A DNA stretch of 64,000 nucleotides, taken from assembly GCF_001307035.1 (NCBI RefSeq), contig NZ_LKIU01000006.1, positions 26,813-90,812 of the forward strand. The letters run 5' to 3'. Within the stretch, counting starts at the first letter, position 1, and each line of letters starts with the position of its first letter. Both the position numbers and the translations under genes were made by a program. Below the pieces are notes generated by a model. The model searched no databases and was not told where the DNA came from. It saw only the letters and a program-made list of their open reading frames with translations. Source of the DNA: Arthrobacter sp. Edens01. Its GTDB lineage: Bacteria > Actinomycetota > Actinomycetes > Actinomycetales > Micrococcaceae. Positions 16,587-25,741 of this stretch are shown one piece after another.

Positions 16587-17527
16587 CCACGCTGGTAGAG
16601 CGGCACAACGCCAAGGCGCGCCGCGACGTCGAAAAGCGGCAGTCCGGCGGAATGTCCCGGGCCGAGGGCTGGCGCCGCCGCGGCCCGCTCCTGCCGGCAC
16701 TGATCTTCACAATCATCGTCACGCAGGTCCCGTTCCTGTTCACCATCTGGTATTCGCTGCAGAACTGGAACCTGCTGAATCCCGAGGGTGACCGGTTCGT
16801 CTGGTTCTCCAACTACGTTGAGATCTTTGCCGACTCCACGTTCCGCCAGGCAGCACTGAACAGTGTGATCTTCACTCTGGGCTGTGTGTTCTTCGCAATG
16901 ATCCTGGGCATCATCTTCGCGCTGCTCCTGGACCGCTCCTTCGCCGGGCGCGGCATTGTGCGGACCCTGCTCATTACGCCGTTCCTGATCATGCCGGTGG
17001 CCGGTTCACTGCTCTGGTCCGTCTCCATCCTCAACCCCAGCTACGGCCTGCTGAACTGGCTGATCGGCCTGGTGGGGATTTCCCCGGTTGACTGGACATC
17101 CGCGCACCCGATTGCGTCTATCCTCATGTCCCTGGTGTGGCAGTGGACACCGTTCATGATGCTGCTGGTCCTGGCCGGCCTGCAGGCGCAGCCGAAGGAC
17201 GTGCTGGAAGCAGCCCAGGTGGATGGCGCCGGGTGGTGGCGCACGTTCTTCTCCGTCACCCTGCCGCAGCTGCGCCGCTACATTGAACTCGGTGTGCTGC
17301 TCGGAGCGATCTACGTAGTGAACACGTTCGACCAGATTTATCTGATGACGGCCGGCGGGCCCGGAACGGCCAGCGCCAACCTTCCCTTCTACATCTACCA
17401 GCGGGCCTTCCTCGGCTTCGACATCGGGCAGGCCGCAGCCATGGGTGTTGTCGTTGTGATTGCCACGATCATCGTCGCGACCTTCGCCCTCCGCCTGATC
17501 TTCCGCAGCTTCGACACAAAGGACTAG
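16583..17527 (+). CDS. Sugar ABC transporter permease, MalF type
   Basis: 314 aa with six transmembrane helices and a short cytoplasmic N-terminus. The ATPase-contacting EAA loop is visible as LEAAQVDGAGWWRTFFSVTLP near residue 210. Overlaps the binding-protein gene by ATGA and is separated from the second permease by two bases. It forms half of the membrane channel of the importer. Confidence 0.9.
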   Translation: MTTLVERHNAKARRDVEKRQSGGMSRAEGWRRRGPLLPALIFTIIVTQVPFLFTIWYSLQNWNLLNPEGDRFVWFSNYVEIFADSTFRQAALNSVIFTLGCVFFAMILGIIFALLLDRSFAGRGIVRTLLITPFLIMPVAGSLLWSVSILNPSYGLLNWLIGLVGISPVDWTSAHPIASILMSLVWQWTPFMMLLVLAGLQAQPKDVLEAAQVDGAGWWRTFFSVTLPQLRRYIELGVLLGAIYVVNTFDQIYLMTAGGPGTASANLPFYIYQRAFLGFDIGQAAAMGVVVVIATIIVATFALRLIFRSFDTKD

Positions 17528-17529
17528 CC

Positions 17530-18420
17530 GTGGCCACCCAGACACCGCCGGCTCCGGCCGAACGCACCCCCACTGCCCCCGGCACGCCGCCGCAAAGGCG
17601 CAAACCCAAGCCGCGCGCCGGGGCGTCGCTGATTACCGTCTTCACCTGGATCATTGCCATCGGGTTCTTCTCGCCGGTGCTCTGGATGGTGCTGACCTCC
17701 TTCAAGCAGGAGTCGGCGGCCGCCTCCAACCCGCCGTCGTTCTTCTTCACTCCCACCCTGGACCAGTACCGGGCAGTGCTCGACGCCGGTGCCGGCAGCT
17801 ACTTCGTGAACTCGGCGATTGCCACGGGGGTCTCCACCCTTCTGGTGATTATCCTGGCGGTCCCTGCGTCCTACGCCCTGAGCATCCGGCCGGTGAAGCG
17901 GACCCAGGACGTACTGTTCTTCTTCATCTCCACCAAGATGCTGCCCGTGGTGGCAGTGATCATGCCGATCTACGTGATCGCCGGCCAGCTGAAGGTCCTG
18001 GACAACGTCTGGACGCTGGTGGTGCTCTACACCTCCATGAACCTGCCCATTGCAGTGTGGATGATGCGCTCCTTCTTCCAGGAAGTGCCCTCGGAAGTGC
18101 TGGAGGCGGCGCAGATGGACGGCGCCGGCCTGCTGAAGACCCTGTGGCGGGTCCTCATGCCAATGGTTGCTCCGGGCCTCGCAGCAACGGCACTGATCTG
18201 CGTGATCTTCGCCTGGAACGAGTTCTTCTTCGCCCTGAACCTCACGGCGGCTAAATCGGCCACGGTGCCGGTCTTCCTGGTCTCCCAGATGACCAGTGAA
18301 GGGCTGTACCTGGCACAGCTCTCCGCGGCATCGGTGCTCGCCTCCCTTCCCGTGGTCCTGGCCGGCTGGGTTGCGCAGAAACAGCTGGTCCGCGGCCTGT
18401 CGATGGGAGCAGTCAAGTGA
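17530..18420 (+). CDS. Sugar ABC transporter permease, MalG type
   Basis: 296 aa, six transmembrane helices, Pro-rich cytoplasmic start. The EAA loop LEAAQMDGAGLLKTLWRVLMP is near residue 195. GTG start two bases after the previous stop; its own stop overlaps the dehydrogenase start as GTGA. Partner of the MalF-type permease. No ATP-binding protein gene is in the operon, so the importer probably uses a shared MsmK/MsiK-like ATPase encoded elsewhere; that is inferred from similar actinobacterial systems. Confidence 0.9.
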   Translation: MATQTPPAPAERTPTAPGTPPQRRKPKPRAGASLITVFTWIIAIGFFSPVLWMVLTSFKQESAAASNPPSFFFTPTLDQYRAVLDAGAGSYFVNSAIATGVSTLLVIILAVPASYALSIRPVKRTQDVLFFFISTKMLPVVAVIMPIYVIAGQLKVLDNVWTLVVLYTSMNLPIAVWMMRSFFQEVPSEVLEAAQMDGAGLLKTLWRVLMPMVAPGLAATALICVIFAWNEFFFALNLTAAKSATVPVFLVSQMTSEGLYLAQLSAASVLASLPVVLAGWVAQKQLVRGLSMGAVK

Positions 18421-19430
18421 GCGGGTCGTCCACCATGCGCGTTTCGGTACTCGATGCCCCGGGCAAGCTCCGCCTCGAGGACAGGCCCGTGCCGGTCCCC
18501 GGCCCCGGTGGGGTACTCGTGCGGATCGTGGCCGTGGGTGTGTGCGGTTCGGATACGCACTATTACCGCGAGGGGAGGATCGGCAGTTTCGTCGTGGAAT
18601 CCCCGCTGGTGCTGGGTCACGAAGCATCCGGCCGGATCGAAGCAGTGGGCGACGGCGTTGACCCGGCCCGGGTGGGGCAGCGGGTTTCACTTGAGCCCGG
18701 CATTCCGCAGCCGTACTCGCAACAGACACTGTCCGGGCATTACAACCTGGATCCCGACGTGCGCTTCTTCGCGACGCCTCCGGTGGACGGAACGTTCGCC
18801 GAGTACGTTGTCCATCCGGCCGCCTTTAGCCATCCCGTGCCGGAGCATGTGTCCGACGACGCAGCCGCCCTCCTCGAGCCGCTGAGTGTGGCGCTTGCTG
18901 CCCGGGCAGCCGGCCAGGTGCAGCTGGGCGACAAGGTGCTGGTTGCCGGAGCGGGGCCCATCGGGCTGCTGGTTTCTGCCGTCTGCGCGCTCGCCGGTGC
19001 TGACGTGACGGTGACGGATGTCCGTGCCGAACGCCTGGACGCGGCGGCCCGCTACGGAGCTGCACACGCCTTCACCTCGGCCGATGCGCCCGAACCTGCC
19101 CCGGAATATCAGGTCTTCGTCGATGCTACCGGCGCCGAACCCGCTGTGCTGTCCGGGATCCAGCGCCTGGCGCCGCGCGGCCGCTGCGTGCTGGTGGGCA
19201 TGGGTGCGGACACCATCGCACTGCCGGTTCCGCTGGTCCAGGGCCGTGAACTCACCATCACCGGGACATTCCGGTACGCCAACACCTGGCCGCTGGCCGT
19301 GGATCTGGCCACCCGCGGGCTGGTCGATCTGGACGGGCTGGTCACCTCACGCCACGGGCTCGACGACGTCGAAGCGGCCCTGGTTGCCGGGGCCCGGGAA
19401 GGTGCGCTGAAGGCCGTCGTCACGCCGTAA
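18417..19430 (+). CDS. Zinc-type medium-chain alcohol dehydrogenase, sorbitol/xylitol dehydrogenase-like, without structural zinc cysteines
   Basis: 337 aa. It oxidises a polyol to a ketose with NAD. Catalytic zinc ligands are visible: C43 (GVCGSDTHYY), H68 and E69 (LGHEASG). The Rossmann motif is VLVAGAGPIGLLVSAV. The segment that normally binds structural zinc reads EPGIPQPYSQQTLSGHYNLD and then PDVRFFATPP: the four cysteines are all replaced. Some eukaryotic sorbitol dehydrogenases also lack this zinc, so activity is still likely. As last gene of the importer operon it probably starts breakdown of the imported polyol. Confidence 0.87.
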   Translation: MSGSSTMRVSVLDAPGKLRLEDRPVPVPGPGGVLVRIVAVGVCGSDTHYYREGRIGSFVVESPLVLGHEASGRIEAVGDGVDPARVGQRVSLEPGIPQPYSQQTLSGHYNLDPDVRFFATPPVDGTFAEYVVHPAAFSHPVPEHVSDDAAALLEPLSVALAARAAGQVQLGDKVLVAGAGPIGLLVSAVCALAGADVTVTDVRAERLDAAARYGAAHAFTSADAPEPAPEYQVFVDATGAEPAVLSGIQRLAPRGRCVLVGMGADTIALPVPLVQGRELTITGTFRYANTWPLAVDLATRGLVDLDGLVTSRHGLDDVEAALVAGAREGALKAVVTP

Positions 19431-19501
19431 CCCTGCCGCCCGACCTCAGCCCATGGTGATAGGTTCAGCTGAAACAGGCCGGCTCAGTGCGGAGGACAGG
19501 C

Positions 19502-20458
19502 ATGGTCAAATCAGCCGACACGGCACCGGACGTAGCCCACGCGTCGAGTTTCCCGGAGTGGAAGAGACTCGTCTCCGAATCGTTCGTGCCGCTCGAAGCC
19601 ACTCCGGTGGAGCCGGGCGCTGCGGCGTTCTCCGGTCGTCTCACCGGCCGCCGGCTGCGTGAGCTGGCCATTGTCCAGGTGGACGCCATGCCGCACTGCG
19701 TCGAGCGGACACCGGAGCTGATCAACGGGGCCGACGGCGGGTTCTACAAACTCAGCCTGCAGCTCTCCGGAACCGGGATCCTGGTCCAAGACGGCCGTGA
19801 AGCCCTCCTCGAACCCGGAGACCTGGCCATCTATGACACGGGTGCGCCCTACACTCTGACCTTCCACGAGCAGTTCACCACCCTGGTGCTGATGTTCCCG
19901 AAGCAGCTGCTCGGGCTGGCACCCGAGGACATGGCGGAGATGACCGCCGTCCGGCTGGGCCGCGGGCACCGGCTGGGCCGCGCCGTCGTTCCCTTCCTGA
20001 CGCAGATCGGGCGGATGCTGCCCGAACTGGACGGCCCGATCGGGCACCGGCTGGCTATGAACACCGTAGATTTGCTCTCCACTCTGCTGGCGGATGAGGC
20101 CCACGCCCTTCCGGACGCGGAAGCCGGCGGACAGGAGCGCCTGCTGCGCCGGGTGCAGCACTTCATCGACGGGCAGCTGGCGAACCCGGACCTGTCCCCG
20201 GGGTACATCGCGGCCGCGCACTTTATGTCCGTCCGCAGCCTGCACAAGCTCTTCGAGGACTCCGGCACCACCGCTGCTGCGTGGATCCGCGCCCGGCGCC
20301 TGGACGGTGCCCGCCGGGATCTCGCGGATCCGCTGCAGGCAGACGTTCCCGTCGGGGCTATCGGTGCGCGGTGGGGGCTTCCGGATCCGGCGCACTTCAG
20401 CCGGGTGTTCCGTGCGGCGTACGGGCAGTCGCCGTCGGCGTACCGGGCAGGCCGCTGA
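19502..20458 (+). CDS. AraC family transcriptional regulator (AraC-binding-like N-domain)
   Basis: 318 aa. N-terminal cupin-like sensor (GTGILVQDGREALLEPGDLAIYD) of the FeaR/AlkS-like AraC_binding_2 type and a C-terminal double HTH (DLSPGYIAAAHFMSVRSLHKLFEDSG and SRVFRAAYGQSPSAYRAGR, quoted in parts). Start is the ATG behind GGAGGACAGG, not the GTG 15 nt upstream. It precedes the aldehyde dehydrogenase gene by 110 nt in the same direction and is probably its activator. Ligand unknown; an amine, alcohol or aldehyde is likely. Confidence 0.87.
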   Translation: MVKSADTAPDVAHASSFPEWKRLVSESFVPLEATPVEPGAAAFSGRLTGRRLRELAIVQVDAMPHCVERTPELINGADGGFYKLSLQLSGTGILVQDGREALLEPGDLAIYDTGAPYTLTFHEQFTTLVLMFPKQLLGLAPEDMAEMTAVRLGRGHRLGRAVVPFLTQIGRMLPELDGPIGHRLAMNTVDLLSTLLADEAHALPDAEAGGQERLLRRVQHFIDGQLANPDLSPGYIAAAHFMSVRSLHKLFEDSGTTAAAWIRARRLDGARRDLADPLQADVPVGAIGARWGLPDPAHFSRVFRAAYGQSPSAYRAGR

Positions 20459-20568
20459 GAACCCGTGCACGGTTAGTCAACTGGCGCACGCGCAAAGCCA
20501 AGCAATAAAGCGTGACCTGGCACACAGTGGGATGAGCGATCCGTCCCGCCGTTTGCAAAGGAGCAATC

Positions 20569-21993
20569 ATGCACACCACCGAATCCCTCACCAGCTTCCA
20601 GGACCTGCTGGGTGCCATTCCGGCAGCGCCGGAGTCCCGCGACATCCTGGACCCGGCTACCGGCGAGGTGGTCGCGGCCGCTCCCGTCCACACGCTTGCA
20701 GACCTTGAGGCTGCCGTGGCCTCCGCGCGCCTGGCCCAGCCGGAATGGGCCGCCCTCGGCCACGCCGAACGCTCCGCGTACCTGCTCAAGGCAGCCGACG
20801 CCGTCGACGCGGCCGCCGAAGGCCTGGCCGAACTGCTCTCCCGCGAACAGGGCAAGCCGCTGAACGGTCCCAACGCCCGCTTCGAAGTCGGTGCCTGCGC
20901 CGCCTGGCTGCGCGCCACGGCGTCGTTCGAACTCGAACCCGAGGTGCTGGTGGACGACAACAGCGGCCGCGCGGAACTGCACTACCGTCCGCTGGGCGTG
21001 GTGGGTGCGATCGGCCCCTGGAACTGGCCCATGATGATCAGCATCTGGCAGCTCGCCCCGGCCCTGCGGATGGGCAACACCGTGGTCATGAAGCCCTCCG
21101 AATACACCCCGCTCTCCGTCCTCGCCCTGGCCGCGGTCCTGAACCAGGCGCTGCCCGCGGGCGTGCTGCACGTGGTCTCCGGCGGCCGGGACGTGGGCGA
21201 GGCCCTGGCCGGACACGCGGACATCGACAAGGTCATGTTCACCGGCTCCACCGCCACCGGCAAGGCGATCATCCGCTCCTCCGCGGACACGGTGAAGCGC
21301 CTGACCCTCGAGCTCGGCGGCAACGACGCAGGCATTGTGCTGCCCGACGCCGATCCCGCCGCGATCGCCGAGGACCTGTTCTGGGGTGCCTTCATCAACA
21401 CCGGCCAGACCTGCGCGGCGCTGAAGCGCCTGTACGTGCACGAGGACATTTACGACGCCGTCGTCGATGCCCTGGCCGGCGTCGCGAACGCCATGCCGAT
21501 GGGTGTGGGGCTGGATGAAAACAACGTCCTGGGCCCGCTGCAGAACAAGGCACAGTTCCAGATCGTCGCGGACCTGGTCCAGGCCGCGAAGGACGCCGGT
21601 GCGCGGATTGTCACCGGCGGAAACCCGCAGACGGACCAGCCCGGCTACTTCTACCCCGCAACCCTCGTGGCGGACATCGACAACGACAATCCGCTGGTGG
21701 CGCAGGAACAGTTCGGTCCCGCCCTGCCGATCATCCGCTATTCCACTGTGGATGAGGCAGTAGAGATGGCCAACGCCCTGGACGTGGGCCTCGGGGCTTC
21801 CGTCTGGTCCTCGGACAAGGACGCGGCCCTGGCCGTCGCTGCCCGGATCGAAGCCGGAACCGTTTGGATCAACAAGCACGGCGCCGTGGATCCCCGGATG
21901 CCGTTCGGCGGCGCCAAGCAGTCCGGCTACGGCCTCGAATTCGGCGTCGAAGGCCTCAAGGCCCTCGGGGCCCCGCAGGTCCTCAGCTACTAA
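20569..21993 (+). CDS. NAD(P)-dependent aldehyde dehydrogenase
   Basis: 474 aa. Catalytic cysteine C282 in NTGQTCAALKR and general base E248 in LTLELGGNDAG are present; GFTGSTATGK-type cofactor loop appears as MFTGSTATGKAII. SD AAGGAGCAATC before the ATG. With the GMC oxidoreductase 37 nt downstream it makes a two-step alcohol-to-acid pathway: the GMC enzyme makes the aldehyde and this enzyme the carboxylate. A choline/betaine aldehyde pair is one possibility, but the partner is not clearly choline dehydrogenase. Confidence 0.92.
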   Translation: MHTTESLTSFQDLLGAIPAAPESRDILDPATGEVVAAAPVHTLADLEAAVASARLAQPEWAALGHAERSAYLLKAADAVDAAAEGLAELLSREQGKPLNGPNARFEVGACAAWLRATASFELEPEVLVDDNSGRAELHYRPLGVVGAIGPWNWPMMISIWQLAPALRMGNTVVMKPSEYTPLSVLALAAVLNQALPAGVLHVVSGGRDVGEALAGHADIDKVMFTGSTATGKAIIRSSADTVKRLTLELGGNDAGIVLPDADPAAIAEDLFWGAFINTGQTCAALKRLYVHEDIYDAVVDALAGVANAMPMGVGLDENNVLGPLQNKAQFQIVADLVQAAKDAGARIVTGGNPQTDQPGYFYPATLVADIDNDNPLVAQEQFGPALPIIRYSTVDEAVEMANALDVGLGASVWSSDKDAALAVAARIEAGTVWINKHGAVDPRMPFGGAKQSGYGLEFGVEGLKALGAPQVLSY

Positions 21994-22030
21994 CTCCACC
22001 GTCAGAACGAACGAAAGCAACGAAGCTTCC

Positions 22031-23548
22031 ATGGAAACCGAATACCTTGTGATCGGCGCCGGTTCAGCCGGCAACGTCGTCGCCCGCCGCCTGCTCGACG
22101 CCGGCAAAAAAGTCACCGTCCTCGAAGCCGGAGACCAGGACACCAACCCGGACATCGCCCACCTGAACACCCTCGGCGCGCTCTGGCACAGCCCGCAGGA
22201 CTGGAACTACTACACCACCGAGCAGGCCGGAGCCTCGGGCCGCCGCATCCATCTGCCCCGCGGCAAGGTGATGGGCGGATCCCACGCGCTCAACGCCTCC
22301 ATCTGGGTTCGCGGAGACCGCTGGGACTACGACTCCTGGGCTGATGCGGGGTGCGAGGGCTGGTCCTGGGAGGATGTCCTGCCCGTGTTCAAGCAGATTG
22401 AAAACTACGACGGCGGTGCTTCCGAAACGCGCGGTACCGGCGGCCTGCTGGACGTGGTCCAGGACTTCCCGCGCAATCCCGTCCAGGAGGACATGCTGGC
22501 CGGTGCGCAGGAGATCGGCCTGGAGCTGAACCCTGATTACAACTCCGGCAGTGTCGAGGGTGTCTCGCGGATGCAGCTCAACGTCCGGGACGGGAAGCGG
22601 TTCAACACCTGGCATGCCTACCTGAAGCCGGTCATGGACCACCCGAACCTGACCCTGCTCACGGGTGCACACGTGCGCCGCCTGCTGGTGGAAGACGGCA
22701 CGGTCACCGGCGTCGAATTCGAATACGACGGCGAGCTCCGCACCATCCATGCGGGGGAGACCATCCTGAGCGCCGGTGCCATCAACTCCGCGGAGCTGCT
22801 GCTGCGTTCCGGAATCGGCCCGGCCGCGGAACTGGCTGAAATCGGCGTCGAACCCGTCCTGGACCTGCCCGGAGTAGGCAAGAACCTGCAGGACCACCTG
22901 CTGGCCCCGGTCATCTTCTCCGCCGGTGCCCGCCCTGTGCCGGACGGCGAGGTTGCCCCTGCCGAAGTGCACATGTTCGCCAAATCCCGCCCGGACCTGC
23001 CCGTGCCGGACACCCAGCCCATCTTCTTCTCCGTGCCCATGTACTCCCAGGACTATGGGCTGGGCGAAATGACCGGCCCGGAAAACGGGTTCTCCATGCT
23101 CGGCGGGCTGGTCCGTCCGGCCAGCCGCGGCGAGATCACGCTGACCGGGCCGTCGCCGGAAGATCCGCTGCGAATCGACCTGGGTGCACTCAGCGAACAG
23201 GCTGATGTTGATGCGCTGGTGGCTTCGGTCCGGCAGTGCCGGGAAATCGGCCGGTCTGAGGCGCTCGCCAACTGGGAGCCAAAGGAACTGCATCCCGGCC
23301 CTGGAATCAGTGACGAAGACCTGGACCAGTACGTCCGCGATTCCGTGGTCACCTACCACCATCAGGTTGGCACCTGCCGGATGGGGATCGATGACCTTGC
23401 GGTCGTTGATCCCGCTGACCTGAAGGTGCGCGGGCTGTCCGGAATCCGAATCGCCGACGCCTCGGTCATGCCTCTTGTGACCACAGGAAACACCAACGCT
23501 CCCACGGTGATGATTGCCGAGCGTGCTGCGGGGATGATCCTGGGCTAA
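22031..23548 (+). CDS. GMC family FAD-dependent alcohol oxidoreductase (choline dehydrogenase-like)
   Basis: 505 aa. N-terminal ADP-binding fold YLVIGAGSAGNVVARRLLDAG, GMC signature 1 around PRGKVMGGSHALNASIWVRG and signature 2 around GAINSAELLLRSGIGP. The catalytic histidine is H443 or H444 in TYHHQVGTCRMG. It oxidises a primary alcohol to the aldehyde; electrons go to a quinone or oxygen. It follows the aldehyde dehydrogenase gene in one operon. The 3' end is followed by a 54-nt palindromic repeat. Confidence 0.9.
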   Translation: METEYLVIGAGSAGNVVARRLLDAGKKVTVLEAGDQDTNPDIAHLNTLGALWHSPQDWNYYTTEQAGASGRRIHLPRGKVMGGSHALNASIWVRGDRWDYDSWADAGCEGWSWEDVLPVFKQIENYDGGASETRGTGGLLDVVQDFPRNPVQEDMLAGAQEIGLELNPDYNSGSVEGVSRMQLNVRDGKRFNTWHAYLKPVMDHPNLTLLTGAHVRRLLVEDGTVTGVEFEYDGELRTIHAGETILSAGAINSAELLLRSGIGPAAELAEIGVEPVLDLPGVGKNLQDHLLAPVIFSAGARPVPDGEVAPAEVHMFAKSRPDLPVPDTQPIFFSVPMYSQDYGLGEMTGPENGFSMLGGLVRPASRGEITLTGPSPEDPLRIDLGALSEQADVDALVASVRQCREIGRSEALANWEPKELHPGPGISDEDLDQYVRDSVVTYHHQVGTCRMGIDDLAVVDPADLKVRGLSGIRIADASVMPLVTTGNTNAPTVMIAERAAGMILG

Positions 23549-23572
23549 CCCTTCCCCTCCGCCTCCCTCAGG

Positions 23573-23626
23573 GAGATCGCAGAAACTGCCCGTATGAGCG
23601 CTCATACGGGCAGTTTCTGTCATCTC
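23573..23626. repeat. 54-nt palindromic repeat, copy A (terminator-like)
   Basis: Centre 23580-23619 is a perfect 40-bp palindrome beginning CAGAAACTGCCCGTATGAGC; flanks GAGAT/ATCTC extend the stem with two unpaired positions. The whole 54 nt is identical to copy B 12 kb away. It sits between convergent genes (GMC oxidoreductase and TetR), where it can end transcription from either side, though no U-tract follows. Confidence 0.85.
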
Positions 23627-23645
23627 GAGGGGGAGGGGACGCCAG

Positions 23646-24257
23646 CTATTCGTCACAAAGCAGGTGGTACCAGCTGTCCGCCAGCACCTCGATGGCGTGT
23701 TCGCGGTTAGGCTCCAGCTTGCGGCGGGTCCACAGTGTGGCGACGTAGTCCAGCTGCGTGTACGCGAGGGAGCCGCGGACGTGGTGCGTTTCTTCGGGGA
23801 AGCGTCCGGCCTGCTGCATCCCGGTGACGATGTCTGAAATGACTTCCTCGTGCCAGGCCTCCACCATGGTCCGGACCTCGGGATCCACGGCCGCGGCCTC
23901 GTCCAGGACATCGAGGTAGGGCCGGAACACCGGCCACAGGGCGGCGCGTGACTCCAGCCAGGCGCGAATGCCTGCAGGTTCACCTTCGCGGACCACGTCT
24001 ACCAGGTCTGTGGCGGTGGAGGTGCTGTCCGGTCCGCTGGCGCGGTCCAGGAAAGAATTGACCCGGTCCATGAACTCACGCATGAGGTCCGTGCGCGAAG
24101 GGTAGTAGGCGTAAAAAGTCACCCGCGTGGTGCCTGCAGCGGACGCGATCTCGTCAATGGTGGTGGCGGCGTAGCCCTTGGTGGTGAACAGCTCCAGCGC
24201 ACGCTCCACGATGGTGTCCCGCGTGAGTTGTTTCTGGGCTTCTCGCAGCGACGACAT
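23646..24257 (-). CDS. TetR family transcriptional regulator
   Basis: 203 aa. N-terminal TetR HTH: RDTIVERALELFTTKGYAATTIDEIASAAGTTRVTFYAYYPSRTDLM (quoted in parts). The C-terminal ligand domain is unassigned. It is the last minus-strand gene after the ferredoxin reductase, separated by 130 nt that contain a 15-bp hairpin, so it may have its own promoter. The likely target is the divergent promoter of the P450/exporter and phosphotriesterase arms, but no operator match proves this. Confidence 0.87.
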   Translation of the reverse strand: MSSLREAQKQLTRDTIVERALELFTTKGYAATTIDEIASAAGTTRVTFYAYYPSRTDLMREFMDRVNSFLDRASGPDSTSTATDLVDVVREGEPAGIRAWLESRAALWPVFRPYLDVLDEAAAVDPEVRTMVEAWHEEVISDIVTGMQQAGRFPEETHHVRGSLAYTQLDYVATLWTRRKLEPNREHAIEVLADSWYHLLCDE

Positions 24258-24326
24258 GGAACAACCCTAACTGACGGAAGCGCTTCCGGTGAGCCAAAAC
24301 ACAGTGGCCTGGGCGGGGTGGAAAGG

Positions 24327-24371
24327 CGGTGCCGGGCAGGGCAAAAGCCTGGATTTCCCTGCCCGGCACCG
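24327..24371 (-). terminator. Hairpin at the end of the P450 operon
   Basis: Perfect 15-bp inverted repeat (CGGTGCCGGGCAGGG and its complement) with a 15-nt loop, 16 bases past the ferredoxin reductase stop on the minus strand. No U-run follows, so it may be a partial terminator between the electron-transfer genes and the TetR gene. Confidence 0.6.
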
Positions 24372-24386
24372 TCATTGTTCCAGCGG

Positions 24387-25553
24387 CTAGACCCGGACGG
24401 CCGGCCGCAGGGCGGAGGGGCCCAGATTGGCCAGCCGCCGCAGTTTCGGAACCGGGATCCGGTAGTTGAGGGCCGCGGCGGTGCCCCGTCCGTCGGCGTC
24501 CTCCCAGCGCAGCAGCATCGAGTCCGCTGAAGTGCCGGTTTCCGCAAAGGACGGTTTCCCGGTCATCGGAGCCGGCCCGGCAACCTTCAGGGAGAGCCCA
24601 AAGCCCTCAGTCCAGAAGTATGGCTGAAAGGAGAGCTCCGGCGCGGCGTCGCCCTGCAGCAGTCCCAGTGCAGCCGTTTTGGCCTGTTCGATGGCGCTGG
24701 TCCAGAGAGGTACCCGGCCGTGCCCGCCCGCTCCCGGGAAGGCAGCGACGTCCCCTGCGGCCACAATTCCCGGGCCCACACGCCCGCGGCTGTCGGCCAG
24801 CAGGCGTCCGCCGGTGAGCAGGCCCGAATCCTGGAGCCAGGCCGTGTTTGGCTCGTCACCGACAGTGCTGACCACTACATCAGCGCTCAGTACCACCCCG
24901 TCCTGAAGCGCGACGGCCGGGGCCTGGGCGGTCCCCGCGAGCCGGGCCTTCCCAGCCGTGACGAAACGCAGGCCGCTCCGCCGGGCGGCGTCGATAAAAA
25001 CGCCGGAGAGATGGCTGCCCAGCTGGCGGCTCAGCGGCTGCACGTCGGAAACCAGCGTGACCCGGCATCCCTGCTGAAGAGCCCCGGAGGCTATTTCCAT
25101 GCCCAGTGCGCCGCCGCCCACCACGATCACGGTTGGACTACCCGTGGCTACCCGGTTCTTCAGCGCGACCGCATCTTCTATTGTTCGCAGCGTGAGCTCG
25201 GGGGAGTCCGCGCCGCCCAGCCGCCGGGCAGAGGAACCTGATGCGATTACCAGTCCGTCGTATGGAAGTTCGGTCCCGTCGTCCAGACGCACGAGGTTTG
25301 CCACGGTGTCGAGTCCGGCGGCGGCAACACCCAGGATTTCTTCCGCGCCGTGCGACGGGTCCGGCAGCTGATGGGCGCTGAGCTGGTCCTCGCCGTGCAG
25401 CAGCGCCTTGGACAGCGCCGGCCGGCTGTAGGGCTGGTGCTTCTCCGCTCCAACAACGGTGAGCCTGCCGTCGAATCCGGCAGAGCGGAGCGCATCACAG
25501 GCGCTCAGGCCCGCAATGCCGTTGCCGACGACGACGACGCGACGCAGCGTCAC
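24387..25553 (-). CDS. FAD-dependent ferredoxin reductase of a P450 system
   Basis: 388 aa. FAD-binding GNGIAGLSACDALRSAG at the N-terminus, NAD-binding VIVVGGGALGMEIASG near residue 145 and GIVAAGDVAAFPG near 275, the layout of putidaredoxin-reductase-like enzymes. It passes electrons from NAD(P)H to the ferredoxin encoded just upstream. GTG start overlapping the ferredoxin stop (GTGA), so the two are translationally coupled. Confidence 0.9.
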   Translation of the reverse strand: MTLRRVVVVGNGIAGLSACDALRSAGFDGRLTVVGAEKHQPYSRPALSKALLHGEDQLSAHQLPDPSHGAEEILGVAAAGLDTVANLVRLDDGTELPYDGLVIASGSSARRLGGADSPELTLRTIEDAVALKNRVATGSPTVIVVGGGALGMEIASGALQQGCRVTLVSDVQPLSRQLGSHLSGVFIDAARRSGLRFVTAGKARLAGTAQAPAVALQDGVVLSADVVVSTVGDEPNTAWLQDSGLLTGGRLLADSRGRVGPGIVAAGDVAAFPGAGGHGRVPLWTSAIEQAKTAALGLLQGDAAPELSFQPYFWTEGFGLSLKVAGPAPMTGKPSFAETGTSADSMLLRWEDADGRGTAAALNYRIPVPKLRRLANLGPSALRPAVRV

Positions 25554-25741
25554 GATGCCAGCCGAAGGGCCGCCACAGGGCAGATCCGCACGGCGGCATT
25601 TGCCGCTGCGAGGTCCGCCCCGTCGACCTCCGGGACATCGATGACCAGTTCGCCGTCGTCATCCAGGTGCATCAGCTCCGGTGCCGCTTCCTCACACAGT
25701 CCGTGGCCTTCGCAGCGCGGACGGTCCAGTTCGATCCTCAT
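25550..25741 (-). CDS. 3Fe-4S ferredoxin
   Basis: 63 aa. Three cluster cysteines are visible: RCEGHGLCEEAAPE gives two and ICPVAALRL the third. The second cysteine position of a 4Fe-4S set is occupied by a non-cysteine (GHG), the pattern of 3Fe-4S ferredoxins that serve actinobacterial P450s. It overlaps the P450 stop by ATGA and the reductase start by GTGA. Confidence 0.93.
   Translation of the reverse strand: MRIELDRPRCEGHGLCEEAAPELMHLDDDGELVIDVPEVDGADLAAANAAVRICPVAALRLAS

Noticed and set aside
22064-23983. 639-codon minus-strand frame opposite the GMC oxidoreductase and running through repeat copy A
   Set aside because: Antisense shadow; its middle part is merely the palindromic repeat translated (MTETARMSAHTGS), and the TetR gene in another frame is the real gene there.
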